A DNA stretch of 64,000 nt from NCBI RefSeq assembly GCF_017696075.1, contig NZ_JAAORI010000004.1, forward strand, positions 62,001-126,000, in the 5' to 3' direction. How positions within the stretch are numbered: position 1 is the stretch's first letter; every line of letters begins with the position of its first letter. A program made the position numbers and the translations under genes. Under the pieces are notes generated by a model, which saw only the letters and a list, made by a program, of their open reading frames with translations, ran no database searches and was not told the DNA's origin. This document shows, piece by piece, positions 1-9,620 of the stretch. Origin of the DNA: Prochlorococcus marinus XMU1411. GTDB taxonomy: Bacteria; Cyanobacteriota; Cyanobacteriia; PCC-6307; Cyanobiaceae.

Positions 1-45
1 ATGGATTCTGGAGTAGTGGAAATCGATAATAGATTACCTGTCTAA
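1..45 (+). CDS. C-terminal tail of an upstream gene (partial)
   Basis: The first 45 bases form an open frame ending in TAA and encode 14 residues (MDSGVVEIDNRLPV). A hairpin-plus-T-run terminator on the same strand follows 21 bases later, which supports reading this as the 3' end of a plus-strand gene that starts outside the window. Too little is present to identify the product, and the leading ATG is probably an internal methionine. Confidence 0.4.
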   Translation: MDSGVVEIDNRLPV

Positions 46-66
46 TTTTAAAAATTGATCGTCATG

Positions 67-104
67 AGTGTTTGTCAATAGGGATACTGACAGGCACTTT
101 TTTT
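67..104 (+). terminator. Rho-independent terminator
   Basis: An 11-bp stem (AGTGTTTGTCA at 67-77 with TGACAGGCACT at 88-98) closes a 10-nt loop and is followed by a T-run to 104. Two T-G wobbles pair only in the plus-strand transcript, so it most likely ends the gene whose tail is at 1-45. Confidence 0.75.
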
Positions 105-116
105 ATGAGAAAAAAT

Positions 117-157
117 ATAAAAAAAAAGAGATTGTTTCTTAGCTAAAAACAATCTCT
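117..157 (-). terminator. Rho-independent terminator, minus strand
   Basis: AGAGATTGTTT (127-137) pairs with AAACAATCTCT (147-157). On the plus strand an A-run precedes the stem, so the minus-strand transcript has the hairpin followed by a U-run. It fits as the 3' end of the minus-strand small genes at 251-1115. Confidence 0.7.
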
Positions 158-250
158 CAATTACCTAATTCTTACATGAAAATTTCAAGTAAGCTCACAG
201 ATTTTAACTGATTTTTTTTTATAGTAAATACGCAAAAATACTTTTGTTAT

Positions 251-466
251 TTATCTTTTTAAACCACCTCTTTTTATCCATAGGAACCATGTAACCCAGA
301 TAGGAGGAAGGAATCTGATTAAAAAAGAAATTTTATATATATAAAATGGGGCATTTTCACTTTGAAAAAAATTCATCAAAAAGGAAGATATAGTTACCCA
401 AAGTAAAATTATTAATATATTTGCTCCCAACAAAGCGAACTTATTTTGTTTGAATATTTTTGGCAT
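251..466 (-). CDS. Small hypothetical membrane protein (71 aa)
   Basis: I do not recognise this protein. It has a basic N-terminus followed by two likely membrane segments at about residues 10-33 and 44-63, and a basic tail (IKRGGLKR). It is the last of three minus-strand small genes, and a clear terminator lies downstream at 117-157, which supports transcription. It starts with ATG. No catalytic motif is visible. Confidence 0.55.
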   Translation of the reverse strand: MPKIFKQNKFALLGANILIILLWVTISSFLMNFFQSENAPFYIYKISFLIRFLPPIWVTWFLWIKRGGLKR

Positions 467-525
467 AAGGTAGATTTATTCGTATTCTTAATTTTAAATA
501 ATCTCCGTCTATAAATTAATAATCT

Positions 526-777
526 TCAAAAAAACTTTAAATTTAAAATCCATATCCAAATAAAAAAAGTACTAAATTTTAATCCCTCTCCAAATAACAA
601 TCCAAAAGCGATAGGAGGAGAAAGTATTAAAAAAAGAATAGAGAATAAACTAAATAACGCAAATGAGCCTCTTAGAAAAAAATTCTTTCTTTTTGTTCTT
701 CTTAGATTTTTTAAAGTATTCCACTCCCATTTGATAAACCTATAGAACTTTTCTGATAATAAAAATAAATACTTCAT
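526..777 (-). CDS. Small hypothetical membrane protein (83 aa)
   Basis: Unrecognised. The first 35 residues are rich in Lys, Arg and Trp (including the stretch NLRRTKRKN). A strongly hydrophobic region spans about residues 36-80 and is likely two membrane segments. It lies between two other small membrane-type genes on the same strand, with 53-60 bp gaps. ATG start. It could be a lineage-specific membrane protein or a weakly conserved ORF. Confidence 0.45.
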   Translation of the reverse strand: MKYLFLLSEKFYRFIKWEWNTLKNLRRTKRKNFFLRGSFALFSLFSILFLILSPPIAFGLLFGEGLKFSTFFIWIWILNLKFF

Positions 778-830
778 TAATATTATTAATTTCTATCGAC
801 TTTTCTTATTTATAAAATTAATTTCACCAG

Positions 831-1115
831 TTAGCAATAAACCTTATCCCCTTCTTCCGAAATATAGTAAATTTTATTTTCTGAACTTACGAAGAAAGTT
901 AATCCCTTATATTGTGATCTTTTAAATTTATCTAATCTAAGTTTGTGTAAATCCCAATTCTCAGTACTTATGTCAGGATTAAATTCTTGTTCTTTTAAGA
1001 AAGGAATATAAGTTGGACTAGATTTTGTCTTTTTGGATAGCCTTTTAATTCGTTTTGAATAAAAAAATAATAAAAATAAAAGTACAAAAAAAAGAATTAA
1101 TAATATATTTTTCAT
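831..1115 (-). CDS. Hypothetical single-pass membrane protein (94 aa)
   Basis: Unrecognised. The open frame reaches a TTG at 1121, but an ATG two codons in, at 1115, gives MKNILL and is preferred. One N-terminal membrane anchor (about residues 2-20) is followed by a strongly basic stop-transfer stretch and a soluble C-terminal domain of about 70 residues that contains ENWDLHKLRLDKFKRSQYKG. It probably heads the run of three minus-strand small genes that ends at the 117-157 terminator. Confidence 0.5.
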   Translation of the reverse strand: MKNILLILFFVLLFLLFFYSKRIKRLSKKTKSSPTYIPFLKEQEFNPDISTENWDLHKLRLDKFKRSQYKGLTFFVSSENKIYYISEEGDKVYC

Positions 1116-1259
1116 TGTCAATTTTTCTAATTTGAAAAAACTTTATTTTGGAGAATCAAGAACTTTTTACAATAAATTTCTTAGTAAGTAAAAAATCCTA
1201 TTTTTATATTCTTGTATTTTTGAATACTTATCAAGGGTTTACCTAAATCAGATTATAAA

Positions 1260-1421
1260 ATGAGTCGCACTTTCAACATGACTCAAAATTCCATGAATAC
1301 TCCTTATGCAAAAAGAGTAGCTGAAAAATTTAGAGAGGCTCAAAACTATTTAAAAACAAATGGTTTTAGTAGATCAACTAAACATTTACTGGAAGATATT
1401 GAAAATTCTGTTGAAAAATAA
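1260..1421 (+). CDS. Small hypothetical protein (53 aa)
   Basis: This short ORF encodes a basic, hydrophilic peptide starting MSRTFNMTQNSMNTPYAKR and ending ENSVEK. The middle (AKRVAEKFREAQNYLKTNG) looks helical. Its stop codon overlaps the ATG of the next small ORF by one base (TAATG), an arrangement typical of translational coupling and the main reason to believe both are genes. ATG codons at codons 7 and 12 are alternative starts. Function unknown. Confidence 0.5.
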   Translation: MSRTFNMTQNSMNTPYAKRVAEKFREAQNYLKTNGFSRSTKHLLEDIENSVEK

Positions 1422-1579
1422 TGCCAATACCCCCTCACTTACCACAATTACAATATGGCTACGATGATGGCTTTACAACCATTGTTTTTGGGTTAATAGG
1501 AAGTTGCTTAGGATGTATCTTGATTTTGTTAATTTCATTTTTTGAATTTAAATTCAAAAAGCAAAATAGTAAGCCTTAA
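1421..1579 (+). CDS. Small membrane protein (52 aa)
   Basis: It begins inside the stop codon of the preceding ORF (TAATG) and encodes a proline-rich N-terminus (MPIPPHLPQLQYGYDDG), one transmembrane helix at about residues 20-42 with two cysteines, and a short basic tail (FKFKKQNSKP). It ends 8 bp before the stop of the convergent ychF. The layout resembles the small single-helix proteins common in marine picocyanobacteria. Function unknown. Confidence 0.5.
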   Translation: MPIPPHLPQLQYGYDDGFTTIVFGLIGSCLGCILILLISFFEFKFKKQNSKP

Positions 1580-1587
1580 GAGATTTA

Positions 1588-2679
1588 CTAAACATTAAAT
1601 AAGAACTCCATTACATCACCTTCATTAACAATATATTCCTTACCTTCACTTCTTAAAAGACCTTTGTTTTTTGCATTGGCAATTGAACCTGAATCAATTA
1701 AATTTTGATACGAAATAGTCTGAGCTCTTATGAATCCTTTTTCAAAATCAGTATGAATAACTCCTGCTGCCTGTGGCGCAGTCATCCCATCTTTTATGGT
1801 CCATGCTTTTGTCTCCTTTTCTCCGGTAGTGAAATAAGTTTTTAATCCCAATAATTTATATGTTGATCTAATTAAAGAACTTAATCCCCCTTCTTCTACT
1901 CCTAAACCAATAAGGTAGTCTTTTTTATCTTCTGGTTCTAACTCTATTAATTCAGATTCTACTTGCGCTGATATTTTTATACATTCTGTATTTTCATTGC
2001 TTGCAAAACTCTGAACTTTTGATGAGAAATCATTACCTTCAGCTAAATCATTTTCATTCAAATTTGTTGCGTAAATAATTGGTTTAGCAGTAAGGAAGCC
2101 TAGTTGCTTAATTATTAAATTTTCTTCTTCACTCAAAGATATTGATCTAACTGAAAGTCCTTTTTGTAGCTCTTCTTCAATCTTTTCTAGTAAATTATCT
2201 TCTTTTGCTGCCTCTTTGCTAGTTCTAACCTGTTTTTTAATTCTTTCTCTTCTTTTTTGGAGTTGGGATAAATCAGCTAAATTCAATTCCAGATTAATAA
2301 TCTCAATGTCATCCAAGGGATCTACCTTACCTGAAACATGAATTACATCACTATCTTCAAAGCATCTCACAACATGAACTATTGCATCAACCTCCCTAAT
2401 ATTTGATAAAAATTTATTTCCCAAACCCTCACCTTTACTGGCTCCTTTTACTAGTCCTGCAATATCTACAAATTCAATTTTTGTTGGGATAATATTTTGG
2501 CTAGAACTTAAATCACCTAACTCTTGTAACCTTTGATCTGGGACAGAAACTATACCTTTATTAGGTTCTATAGTACAAAAGGGAAAATTAGCCGCTTGAG
2601 CTTTAGCATTTTCTACAAGTGCATTAAATAAAGTTGATTTCCCAACATTTGGTAATCCAATAATACCGGCTTTTAACAT
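1588..2679 (-). CDS. ychF: Redox-regulated ATPase YchF (Obg-like ATPase)
   Basis: The protein is 363 aa, the normal length for YchF/OLA1, a translation-associated P-loop ATPase of the Obg family that binds ribosomes. The P-loop GLPNVGKST is at residues 8-16, the switch region DIAGLV at 72-77 followed by the glycine-rich KGASKGEGLGN, and the NxxE-type base-recognition element ATNLNEND near 205. A C-terminal TGS domain occupies about 275-360. The ATG start is 143 bp from the divergent HlyD-like gene, so the two could have separate promoters in that gap. Confidence 0.95.
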   Translation of the reverse strand: MLKAGIIGLPNVGKSTLFNALVENAKAQAANFPFCTIEPNKGIVSVPDQRLQELGDLSSSQNIIPTKIEFVDIAGLVKGASKGEGLGNKFLSNIREVDAIVHVVRCFEDSDVIHVSGKVDPLDDIEIINLELNLADLSQLQKRRERIKKQVRTSKEAAKEDNLLEKIEEELQKGLSVRSISLSEEENLIIKQLGFLTAKPIIYATNLNENDLAEGNDFSSKVQSFASNENTECIKISAQVESELIELEPEDKKDYLIGLGVEEGGLSSLIRSTYKLLGLKTYFTTGEKETKAWTIKDGMTAPQAAGVIHTDFEKGFIRAQTISYQNLIDSGSIANAKNKGLLRSEGKEYIVNEGDVMEFLFNV

Positions 2680-2822
2680 TTGAAAAAATTTATGGAAAAA
2701 TTATTCAGAAAACATCTTCTAGTAATATAGTATTTACTTAACCAATCTTGGATAAGTTAATTATAATCGACTTGATTATTTATTTAGTTCCAAAATATTC
2801 TCAATTACTTTTTTCAAAAGAA

Positions 2823-3884
2823 ATGCTTGATTTAATAAAAAAAAATATAAATCTAAGAAGTGGAATTATATTACTTTCTTTAACTATATTTTTCGTTTTC
2901 ATAACCAATTCCTTCAAGAAAAATAAATCAAAAGACATTTCTGATTTTGTAGTTCAAGTTGAAAAAGGAATCCTCTCAGATTCAATTAATACAAGTGGTG
3001 AAGTAAAAGCAATAAGGACAAGCAATATTGGGCCTCGGAAGCAAGGTGTAATTAAAGAAATCAAAGTAGATGAGGGCGATCTTGTAAAAAAAGATCAGGT
3101 TTTAGCTTCTCTCGATGATGAAGACTTTATATATAAAATTGAAGAACTTAAATTAAATGTAGAAAAACAAAAATCTGAGTTTTTAAGAAGGGAATATTTA
3201 TATCAAGAAGGTGCGGTGAGTAAAGAAGATTATGAAAATTATAAAAATAACTACAACATTAGTAGCGCCAAACTTAATGATGCAAAAGCTGAAAAAAGTT
3301 TCTATCTAATAAAAGCTCCTTATGGAGGAAAGATAACTGCAAAATATGCGGAGATAGGATCTTATGTCACACCAAGTACAAACTTAAGTTCAGACCCTAA
3401 AACCAAAAACTTCATTTTTGAATTATCAGAGGGCCTAGAAATCGTTGCCAAAGTTCCCGAGAGTGACATTGGCAGAATAAAAATAGGTCAAGAAGCCTCA
3501 GTAAGAATTGAGGCTTATCCCTCAAAAAAATATAGTGCCATAGTTAAAAAAATAGCCACAAGAGCTGTAAAAGATAATAATGTAACCTCATTCGAAGTAA
3601 CTTTAAATTTTAAAGATATTTCTGAAGAAATCAAAATTGGAATGACTGCAGATCTTGAATTTAGAGTCGAAGGTAATGAAGAAAAAATCCTAGTTCCAAC
3701 AGTTTCTATTGTCACAGAAAAAGGTGAAAAAGGAATTTTGAAAGTTGATAAAAACAATTCTCCCAAATTTGAAAAAATCGAAATTGGTATTAGTAGTGGA
3801 AATAAAACTTCAGTAATTGATGGATTAGAACCTGGAGAGCAAATCTTTATTGATATTCCACCTTGGGCTAAGAAGAGAAAATGA
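2823..3884 (+). CDS. HlyD-family membrane-fusion/adaptor protein
   Basis: A periplasmic adaptor of an efflux system, linking an inner-membrane pump to the outer membrane. An N-terminal helix (IILLSLTIFFVFIT) anchors it, the half-lipoyl motif GVIKEIKVDEGDLV follows, then a coiled-coil hairpin, the second lipoyl half (YLIKAPYGGKI) and a beta-barrel domain ending in a typical RND-adaptor C-terminus (VIDGLEPGEQIFI). The frame stays open to a TTG at 2748, but the ATG at 2823 gives a normal N-terminus and is preferred (353 aa). No pump gene is adjacent. Its stop overlaps the polA start by 4 bp, so polA is probably co-translated with it. Confidence 0.85.
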   Translation: MLDLIKKNINLRSGIILLSLTIFFVFITNSFKKNKSKDISDFVVQVEKGILSDSINTSGEVKAIRTSNIGPRKQGVIKEIKVDEGDLVKKDQVLASLDDEDFIYKIEELKLNVEKQKSEFLRREYLYQEGAVSKEDYENYKNNYNISSAKLNDAKAEKSFYLIKAPYGGKITAKYAEIGSYVTPSTNLSSDPKTKNFIFELSEGLEIVAKVPESDIGRIKIGQEASVRIEAYPSKKYSAIVKKIATRAVKDNNVTSFEVTLNFKDISEEIKIGMTADLEFRVEGNEEKILVPTVSIVTEKGEKGILKVDKNNSPKFEKIEIGISSGNKTSVIDGLEPGEQIFIDIPPWAKKRK

Positions 3885-6811
3885 GTTTAAAATCTGAAAA
3901 CTCTAAAAAACCAATTTTACTTTTAGTCGATGGACATTCACTTGCTTTTAGAAGCTTCTATGCATTTAGCAAAGGGATTGATGGAGGGTTAACAACTAAA
4001 GAAGGATTCCCAACAAGTGTTACTTATGGATTTCTAAAAAGTCTTCTGGATAATTGCAAAAATATTAGTCCTGAGGGTGTTTGTATTACGTTTGATACCG
4101 AAAAACCAACTTTCAGACATGAATTAGATCCAAATTATAAGGCCAATAGAGATGTAGCACCAGATGTTTTTTTTCAGGATATTGAACAACTAGAAATCAT
4201 ATTAGAAGAAAGCCTTAATTTACCAATTTTTAAATCTCCAGGATACGAAGCAGATGATCTCCTAGGCACAATTGCAAATGATGCTTCTTCTAAAGGATGG
4301 TGCGTGAATATTCTTTCTGGAGATAGGGACTTATTTCAATTAGTAGATGATCAAAAAGATATTTATGTACTTTATATGGGTGGTGGCCCATATGCGAAAA
4401 GTGGTAATCCAACTCTTATGAATGAAAATGGAGTAAAAGAAAAATTAGGAGTTGCGCCAGAAAGAGTTGTTGATCTTAAAGCTCTAACTGGTGATAGTTC
4501 TGATAATATTCCTGGTATTAAAGGGGTAGGTCCAAAAACTGCAATTAATCTACTAAAAGAAAACGATACACTTGATGGAATTTATCAGGCTTTGGACAAG
4601 ATTCAGCAGAATAATGATAAAAAATATAAAGGATTCATCAAAGGTTCGGTTATAGAAAAGCTCAGAAACGATAAGCATAATGCTTTTCTTTCCAGGGATT
4701 TAGCAAAAATAAATACTGAAGTGCCTTTGATATTAAGTGATGGTTATGAATTAAAAAATATAAATCAAGAACTCCTCTCAGAGTCACTGCAAAAACTTGA
4801 ATTATCAACACTACTCCGGCAAATTGATATTTTCAATTCAACTTTTAGTAAAGGTGGTTTTGACAAAAATAATGTGGCTAAAGAGGAGGAGAAAGATCCA
4901 AAGGTCTCTAGTAAAAGTGAATTACAAAATTATGAAGATAAAATTCCTAAAATCAAAGTAACTGTTGTAAATGATTTTGAATTACTTGATAAATTAATTC
5001 AAAGATTAGAAAAGACCAATGAGATAGTTTCTTTAGATACAGAGACTAATAGTTTAAATCCAATCGATGCGGAACTTGTTGGGATAGGGCTATGTCTTGG
5101 AGAAGAAACTGATGATTTATTTTATATACCTCTTGGTCATCAAACAAAAAAAGAGCCCCAAAATCAATTATCGATTGAAGATGTTTTCTCAAAACTAAGA
5201 ACTTGGATAGAAGATCCAAAAAAAGAAAAGGCACTCCAAAATTCTAAATTTGACAGGCAAATATTTTTTAATCATGGACTTGATCTTAAAGGCGTAACCT
5301 TTGACACCTTATTAGCAGACTATCTTCTAAATAATCAGGAGAAGCATGGGTTAAGTGAAATTAGTTTTAGATTATTTGGATTTAAACCTCCCTCATTTAA
5401 GGAAACAGTTGGAAAAAATAAAGACTTTTCATTTGTTGATATTGATGAAGCTAGTATTTACTGCGGTTATGATGTATTTCTAACTTTTAAGATTGTCAAA
5501 ATTTTTAAAGAAAGTTTTTCAAAGGAAAAAGATGAATTAATCAAATTGTTCGAAGAAATCGAGCTGCCCTTAGAGCCAGTATTGTCTCAAATGGAAATGA
5601 ATGGAATAACCATTGACATCCCTTATTTAGATAAACTCTCAAAAGAACTAAAAAGTACCTTAGAAGATATTGAAAGTAAAGTTTATGAATTAGCAGAGGA
5701 GACTTTTAATCTATCTTCACCAAAACAACTTGGTGAGATCTTGTTTGAAAAATTAAATTTGGATAAGAAAAAATCACGGAAAACAAAAACAGGATGGAGT
5801 ACAGATGCAGTAGTTCTTGAAAGATTAGTCGACGAACATGAAATAATCCAACATTTAATAAAACACAGAACTCTTAGCAAATTACTTAGCACCTATATTG
5901 ATGCTCTTCCAAATCTTATAAACGAAAAGACAGGAAGAGTTCATACAAACTTTAATCAAGCTGCTACAGCGACTGGGAGACTAAGTAGTAGCAATCCTAA
6001 TCTTCAAAATATCCCAGTTAGGACTGAATTTAGTAGGAGAATCAGAAAAGCATTCTTGCCTGAAAAAAATTGGAAACTTTTATCAGCTGATTATTCTCAG
6101 ATCGAATTAAGAATACTTGCTCACCTAGCGGATGAAGAAATACTAATTAATGCGTTTCATAAAAATGATGACATTCATTCTTTAACTGCAAGATTAATTT
6201 TCGAGAAAGAAGAAATATCATCCGAAGAAAGGAGAGTTGGGAAAACAATAAATTTCGGAGTTATCTATGGTATGGGTATAAAAAAGTTTGCTCGTTCAAC
6301 AGGAGTAAGTACTCCAGAGGCAAAAGAATTCCTAATAAAATACAAAGAAAGATATTCAAAAATTTTCAAATTTCTCGAACTCCAAGAAAGGCTAGCCTTA
6401 TCAAAAGGATATGTAAAAACAATTTTTGGTCGAAAAAGAGAATTTAAGTTTGATAAAAATGGACTTGGAAGATTAATAGGGAAAGATCCTTACGAAATTG
6501 ACCTGCAATCTGCAAGAAGGGCTGGCATGGAAGCACAGTCATTAAGAGCCGCAGCTAATGCACCAATTCAGGGTTCAAGTGCAGACATTATTAAAATTGC
6601 AATGGTTCAACTAAATAAAAAATTCATAGAAATGAATGTTCCAGCAAAAATGCTTTTACAAGTACATGATGAATTATTGTTTGAAGTTGAACCAGATTCT
6701 TTGGAAATTACGACGAAATTAGTAAAGAAGACTATGGAAGATTGTGTAAAATTAAATGTGCCTCTTTTAGTTGATATTGGGATTGGAGACAATTGGATGG
6801 AGACAAAATAA
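3881..6811 (+). CDS. polA: DNA polymerase I
   Basis: A repair and Okazaki-fragment-processing polymerase of 976 aa with three domains. The 5' nuclease spans about 1-310 (VDGHSLAFRSFYAF, EADDLLGT at 123-130, SSDNIPGIKGVGPKTA near 206-221). The 3'-5' exonuclease keeps its acidic residues (D386 and E388 in DTET, D458, D531 in YCGYD), so proofreading looks functional. The polymerase domain has motif A (SADYSQIELR, D737), motif B (KTINFGVIYG) and motif C (VHDE, D930). It overlaps the upstream adaptor gene by 4 bp and is followed by cysS after 24 bp. Confidence 0.97.
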   Translation: MSLKSENSKKPILLLVDGHSLAFRSFYAFSKGIDGGLTTKEGFPTSVTYGFLKSLLDNCKNISPEGVCITFDTEKPTFRHELDPNYKANRDVAPDVFFQDIEQLEIILEESLNLPIFKSPGYEADDLLGTIANDASSKGWCVNILSGDRDLFQLVDDQKDIYVLYMGGGPYAKSGNPTLMNENGVKEKLGVAPERVVDLKALTGDSSDNIPGIKGVGPKTAINLLKENDTLDGIYQALDKIQQNNDKKYKGFIKGSVIEKLRNDKHNAFLSRDLAKINTEVPLILSDGYELKNINQELLSESLQKLELSTLLRQIDIFNSTFSKGGFDKNNVAKEEEKDPKVSSKSELQNYEDKIPKIKVTVVNDFELLDKLIQRLEKTNEIVSLDTETNSLNPIDAELVGIGLCLGEETDDLFYIPLGHQTKKEPQNQLSIEDVFSKLRTWIEDPKKEKALQNSKFDRQIFFNHGLDLKGVTFDTLLADYLLNNQEKHGLSEISFRLFGFKPPSFKETVGKNKDFSFVDIDEASIYCGYDVFLTFKIVKIFKESFSKEKDELIKLFEEIELPLEPVLSQMEMNGITIDIPYLDKLSKELKSTLEDIESKVYELAEETFNLSSPKQLGEILFEKLNLDKKKSRKTKTGWSTDAVVLERLVDEHEIIQHLIKHRTLSKLLSTYIDALPNLINEKTGRVHTNFNQAATATGRLSSSNPNLQNIPVRTEFSRRIRKAFLPEKNWKLLSADYSQIELRILAHLADEEILINAFHKNDDIHSLTARLIFEKEEISSEERRVGKTINFGVIYGMGIKKFARSTGVSTPEAKEFLIKYKERYSKIFKFLELQERLALSKGYVKTIFGRKREFKFDKNGLGRLIGKDPYEIDLQSARRAGMEAQSLRAAANAPIQGSSADIIKIAMVQLNKKFIEMNVPAKMLLQVHDELLFEVEPDSLEITTKLVKKTMEDCVKLNVPLLVDIGIGDNWMETK

Positions 6812-6835
6812 ACCTTATGAAATACTTATTTTAAG

Positions 6836-8305
6836 ATGATCAAATTTTTTAATACTTTAAGCAAAAAAGTTGAGGTATTTAAGCCTATTGATGATGTAGT
6901 AAAAATTTATTGTTGTGGGGTAACTGTTTATGATTTATGTCATCTCGGTCATGCCAGAAGTTATATCGCTTGGGATGTTTTGAGAAGATTTTTAATTTAC
7001 AGTGATTTCAAAGTTAAGTATGTTCAAAATTTTACAGATATTGATGACAAGATCTTAAAAAGAGCAAAAGAAGAAAGCAGTTCAATGAAGGAAGTATCTG
7101 AAAAGAATATCATTGAATTTCATAAAGATATGGATTCTTTAGGGATAATGCGTCCGGATAGCATGCCAAGAGCAACGAATCATATATGCAATATCTGCTC
7201 CTTCATAACAATCCTTGAGGACAAAGGTTATGCATACTCTAGGGATGGAGACGTTTATTATTCTGTTTTCAAAAATAAAAATTATGGAAAGCTAAGTAAT
7301 CAAAACTTACAAGAACAAAATATCAATCAGCAAGGAAGAATGGTTAATAAGGAAAATAATAAAAAACTTAATCCTCAAGATTTTGCGCTATGGAAAAAAG
7401 CCAAAGATGATGAACCATTTTTTGATTCGCCATGGGGTAAAGGTAGGCCAGGATGGCATATTGAATGTTCGGCGATGGTTAAAGATGAATTAGGAGATAC
7501 TATCGATATACATTTAGGTGGTTCTGATTTGATTTTTCCACATCATGAGAATGAAATCGCCCAATCAGAAGCAGCCAATGGCAAAAAGCTAGCGAACTAT
7601 TGGTTACACAATGGGATGGTCAATGTAAATGGACAAAAGATGAGTAAATCCCTTAAAAATTTTAAAACTATCAGAGAGCTAATTAAGTCAGGTATAAGCC
7701 CTATGACTTTGCGATATTTTGTTATGACTGTGAATTATAGAAAACCACTTGATTTTACTGAAGAAGCTTTAAGGAGTGCTTCAGAAGCTTGGAAAAATAT
7801 TAATGTAGCCCTTTCTTTTATGGATCTTACAAAAGGTGTTTTTAGATCTATTGATAAAGATGAATCTATCGAAGTCGAATATAAAGAGAAAATAATTTTT
7901 GAATTATCTCAAAAAACGCTTAAATTTTCTGAGGCTCTGGGAAATGACCTCAATACAGCAGGTGCTATTGCAATTATTTACGATTTAGCGAAACCATTAA
8001 AAAATTTTTTAAACCAATTTCAAAGGGTTGAAGGTTTTAAAATAGACCTAAATCAAAAATTCTTTCTACTTGAAAATTTTAAAACTCTTGCAAAGTTGAC
8101 TGAGGTACTTGGTCTTAAAAAAGAAGTTTTAGTAAAAGAAAATAAAATAACAGAAGAAGAAATATCATCTCTTATTAATGAAAGATTGAAAGCAAAAATG
8201 GAAAAGAATTATGCGAAGGCCGATGAAATAAGAAATTTTTTAAAAGAAAAAGGTATTGAACTTATTGATCAATCAAAGGAAATAACAACATGGATAAGGG
8301 TCTAA
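6836..8305 (+). CDS. cysS: Cysteinyl-tRNA synthetase
   Basis: A class I aminoacyl-tRNA synthetase of 489 aa that charges tRNA-Cys. The HIGH-type motif HLGH is at 36-39 and the KMSKS loop at 268-272. Zinc-site residues include C27 in IYCCG, the cysteine of HIECSAM and the histidines of FPHHENE. The C-terminal part is helical, with KANYAKADEIRNFL-like tRNA-binding character near the end. ATG start, 24 bp after polA in the same direction. Confidence 0.97.
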   Translation: MIKFFNTLSKKVEVFKPIDDVVKIYCCGVTVYDLCHLGHARSYIAWDVLRRFLIYSDFKVKYVQNFTDIDDKILKRAKEESSSMKEVSEKNIIEFHKDMDSLGIMRPDSMPRATNHICNICSFITILEDKGYAYSRDGDVYYSVFKNKNYGKLSNQNLQEQNINQQGRMVNKENNKKLNPQDFALWKKAKDDEPFFDSPWGKGRPGWHIECSAMVKDELGDTIDIHLGGSDLIFPHHENEIAQSEAANGKKLANYWLHNGMVNVNGQKMSKSLKNFKTIRELIKSGISPMTLRYFVMTVNYRKPLDFTEEALRSASEAWKNINVALSFMDLTKGVFRSIDKDESIEVEYKEKIIFELSQKTLKFSEALGNDLNTAGAIAIIYDLAKPLKNFLNQFQRVEGFKIDLNQKFFLLENFKTLAKLTEVLGLKKEVLVKENKITEEEISSLINERLKAKMEKNYAKADEIRNFLKEKGIELIDQSKEITTWIRV

Positions 8306-8388
8306 ATTTTAAGAAAAAAACCAATTTGAAATTTTTTGTTTTTTAAATACACCTTTAAATGGGAAGATATTAGAAATATAAGAGAAAA

Positions 8389-9618
8389 TTGAAATACATT
8401 ACTGTGCTCGGTTCTACTGGTTCAATAGGGACTCAAACTCTCGAAATAGCTAGTGAGCAGCCTGATAAGTTTAAAGCCGTAGCTCTTTCTGCAGGAAGAA
8501 ATATTAATTTATTAACTCAACAAGTTAAAACACATAAACCAGAGGTAGTTGCAATTGAGGATGAAAGTCTTATAGAAGATTTAAAAGATAATATTAATAA
8601 CTTAGATTTGGATGATGCTCCCTTGGTTTTAGGTGGAAAGCAGGGGATTAACGCAGTTGCAGCATGGGATAAGGCAGATACTGTGGTAACAGGGATAGTA
8701 GGCTGTGCAGGCTTAATTCCAACAATGTCAGCAATTAATGCGGGGAAAAATATTGCACTTGCTAACAAAGAAACTTTAATTGCGGCAGGACCAATTGTTA
8801 TTCCTGCATTAAAGAAAAATAATAGTAGGCTATTACCTGCTGATTCAGAACACTCTGCTATCTTTCAATGTTTACAAGGATTACCTAATTATGAAAATGC
8901 AGATTTCTCAACAGGAGTGATGCCTAAAGGTTTAAAAGCCATACACTTAACAGCTTCTGGTGGTGCTTTCAGAGATTGGGCCGTTGAGGATTTAAAGCAT
9001 GTCACAGTGGAAGATGCGACTTCACATCCTAATTGGGATATGGGTAAAAAAATAACTGTAGATTCTGCAACTCTTATGAATAAAGGATTAGAAGTTATAG
9101 AAGCTCATTATTTATTTGGGACCTCTTACGAAAATATCGAAATAGTTATCCACCCTCAAAGTATTATTCATTCAATGATTGAGATGGAAGATTCTTCAGT
9201 ATTAGCTCAATTAGGTTGGCCAGATATGAAGCTACCCATTTTATATGCGATGAGTTGGCCTGAAAGATTTAAAACAAATTGGAAAAGATTAAACCTAAGT
9301 GAAATTGGAAAATTAACTTTTAAAGAGCCAGACAAGTTTAAATATCCATGCATGGGACTTGCCTATGCTGCAGGAAAATCTTCTGGGACTATGCCTGCAG
9401 TTTTAAATGCTGCTAATGAAATGGCTGTTGAACAATTCCTCAAAGAAAAAATTTCTTTTCAAGAAATTCCAACATTTATAAGTAAAGCTTGTGAATCACA
9501 TATGGAGAATTTGAATTTGAGTCCCGAATTGGAGGATATTCTTGAGGTAGACAATTGGGCCAGACTTTTTGTTAAGCAAGAAATTAAAAAAGGGAAAAAA
9601 TACGTAAGTATTGGATAA
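8389..9618 (+). CDS. dxr: 1-deoxy-D-xylulose 5-phosphate reductoisomerase
   Basis: It catalyses the second, committed step of the MEP isoprenoid pathway (DXP to MEP, NADPH-dependent), which feeds carotenoids, phytol and quinones. Visible are the NADPH-binding [12 protein letters not shown] at 8-19, [10 protein letters not shown], the catalytic segment LTASGGAFR and the substrate-binding run that includes [20 protein letters not shown]. Length 409 aa is slightly long but normal for cyanobacteria. The start is TTG (8389), preceded by a purine-rich AGAGAAAA. Confidence 0.96.
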   Translation: MKYITVLGSTGSIGTQTLEIASEQPDKFKAVALSAGRNINLLTQQVKTHKPEVVAIEDESLIEDLKDNINNLDLDDAPLVLGGKQGINAVAAWDKADTVVTGIVGCAGLIPTMSAINAGKNIALANKETLIAAGPIVIPALKKNNSRLLPADSEHSAIFQCLQGLPNYENADFSTGVMPKGLKAIHLTASGGAFRDWAVEDLKHVTVEDATSHPNWDMGKKITVDSATLMNKGLEVIEAHYLFGTSYENIEIVIHPQSIIHSMIEMEDSSVLAQLGWPDMKLPILYAMSWPERFKTNWKRLNLSEIGKLTFKEPDKFKYPCMGLAYAAGKSSGTMPAVLNAANEMAVEQFLKEKISFQEIPTFISKACESHMENLNLSPELEDILEVDNWARLFVKQEIKKGKKYVSIG

Positions 9619-9620
9619 AA

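Noticed and set aside
2748-2822. TTG start giving a 378-aa HlyD-like protein
   Set aside because: The extra 25 residues add a second hydrophobic stretch before the normal anchor; the ATG at 2823 gives a standard N-terminus.
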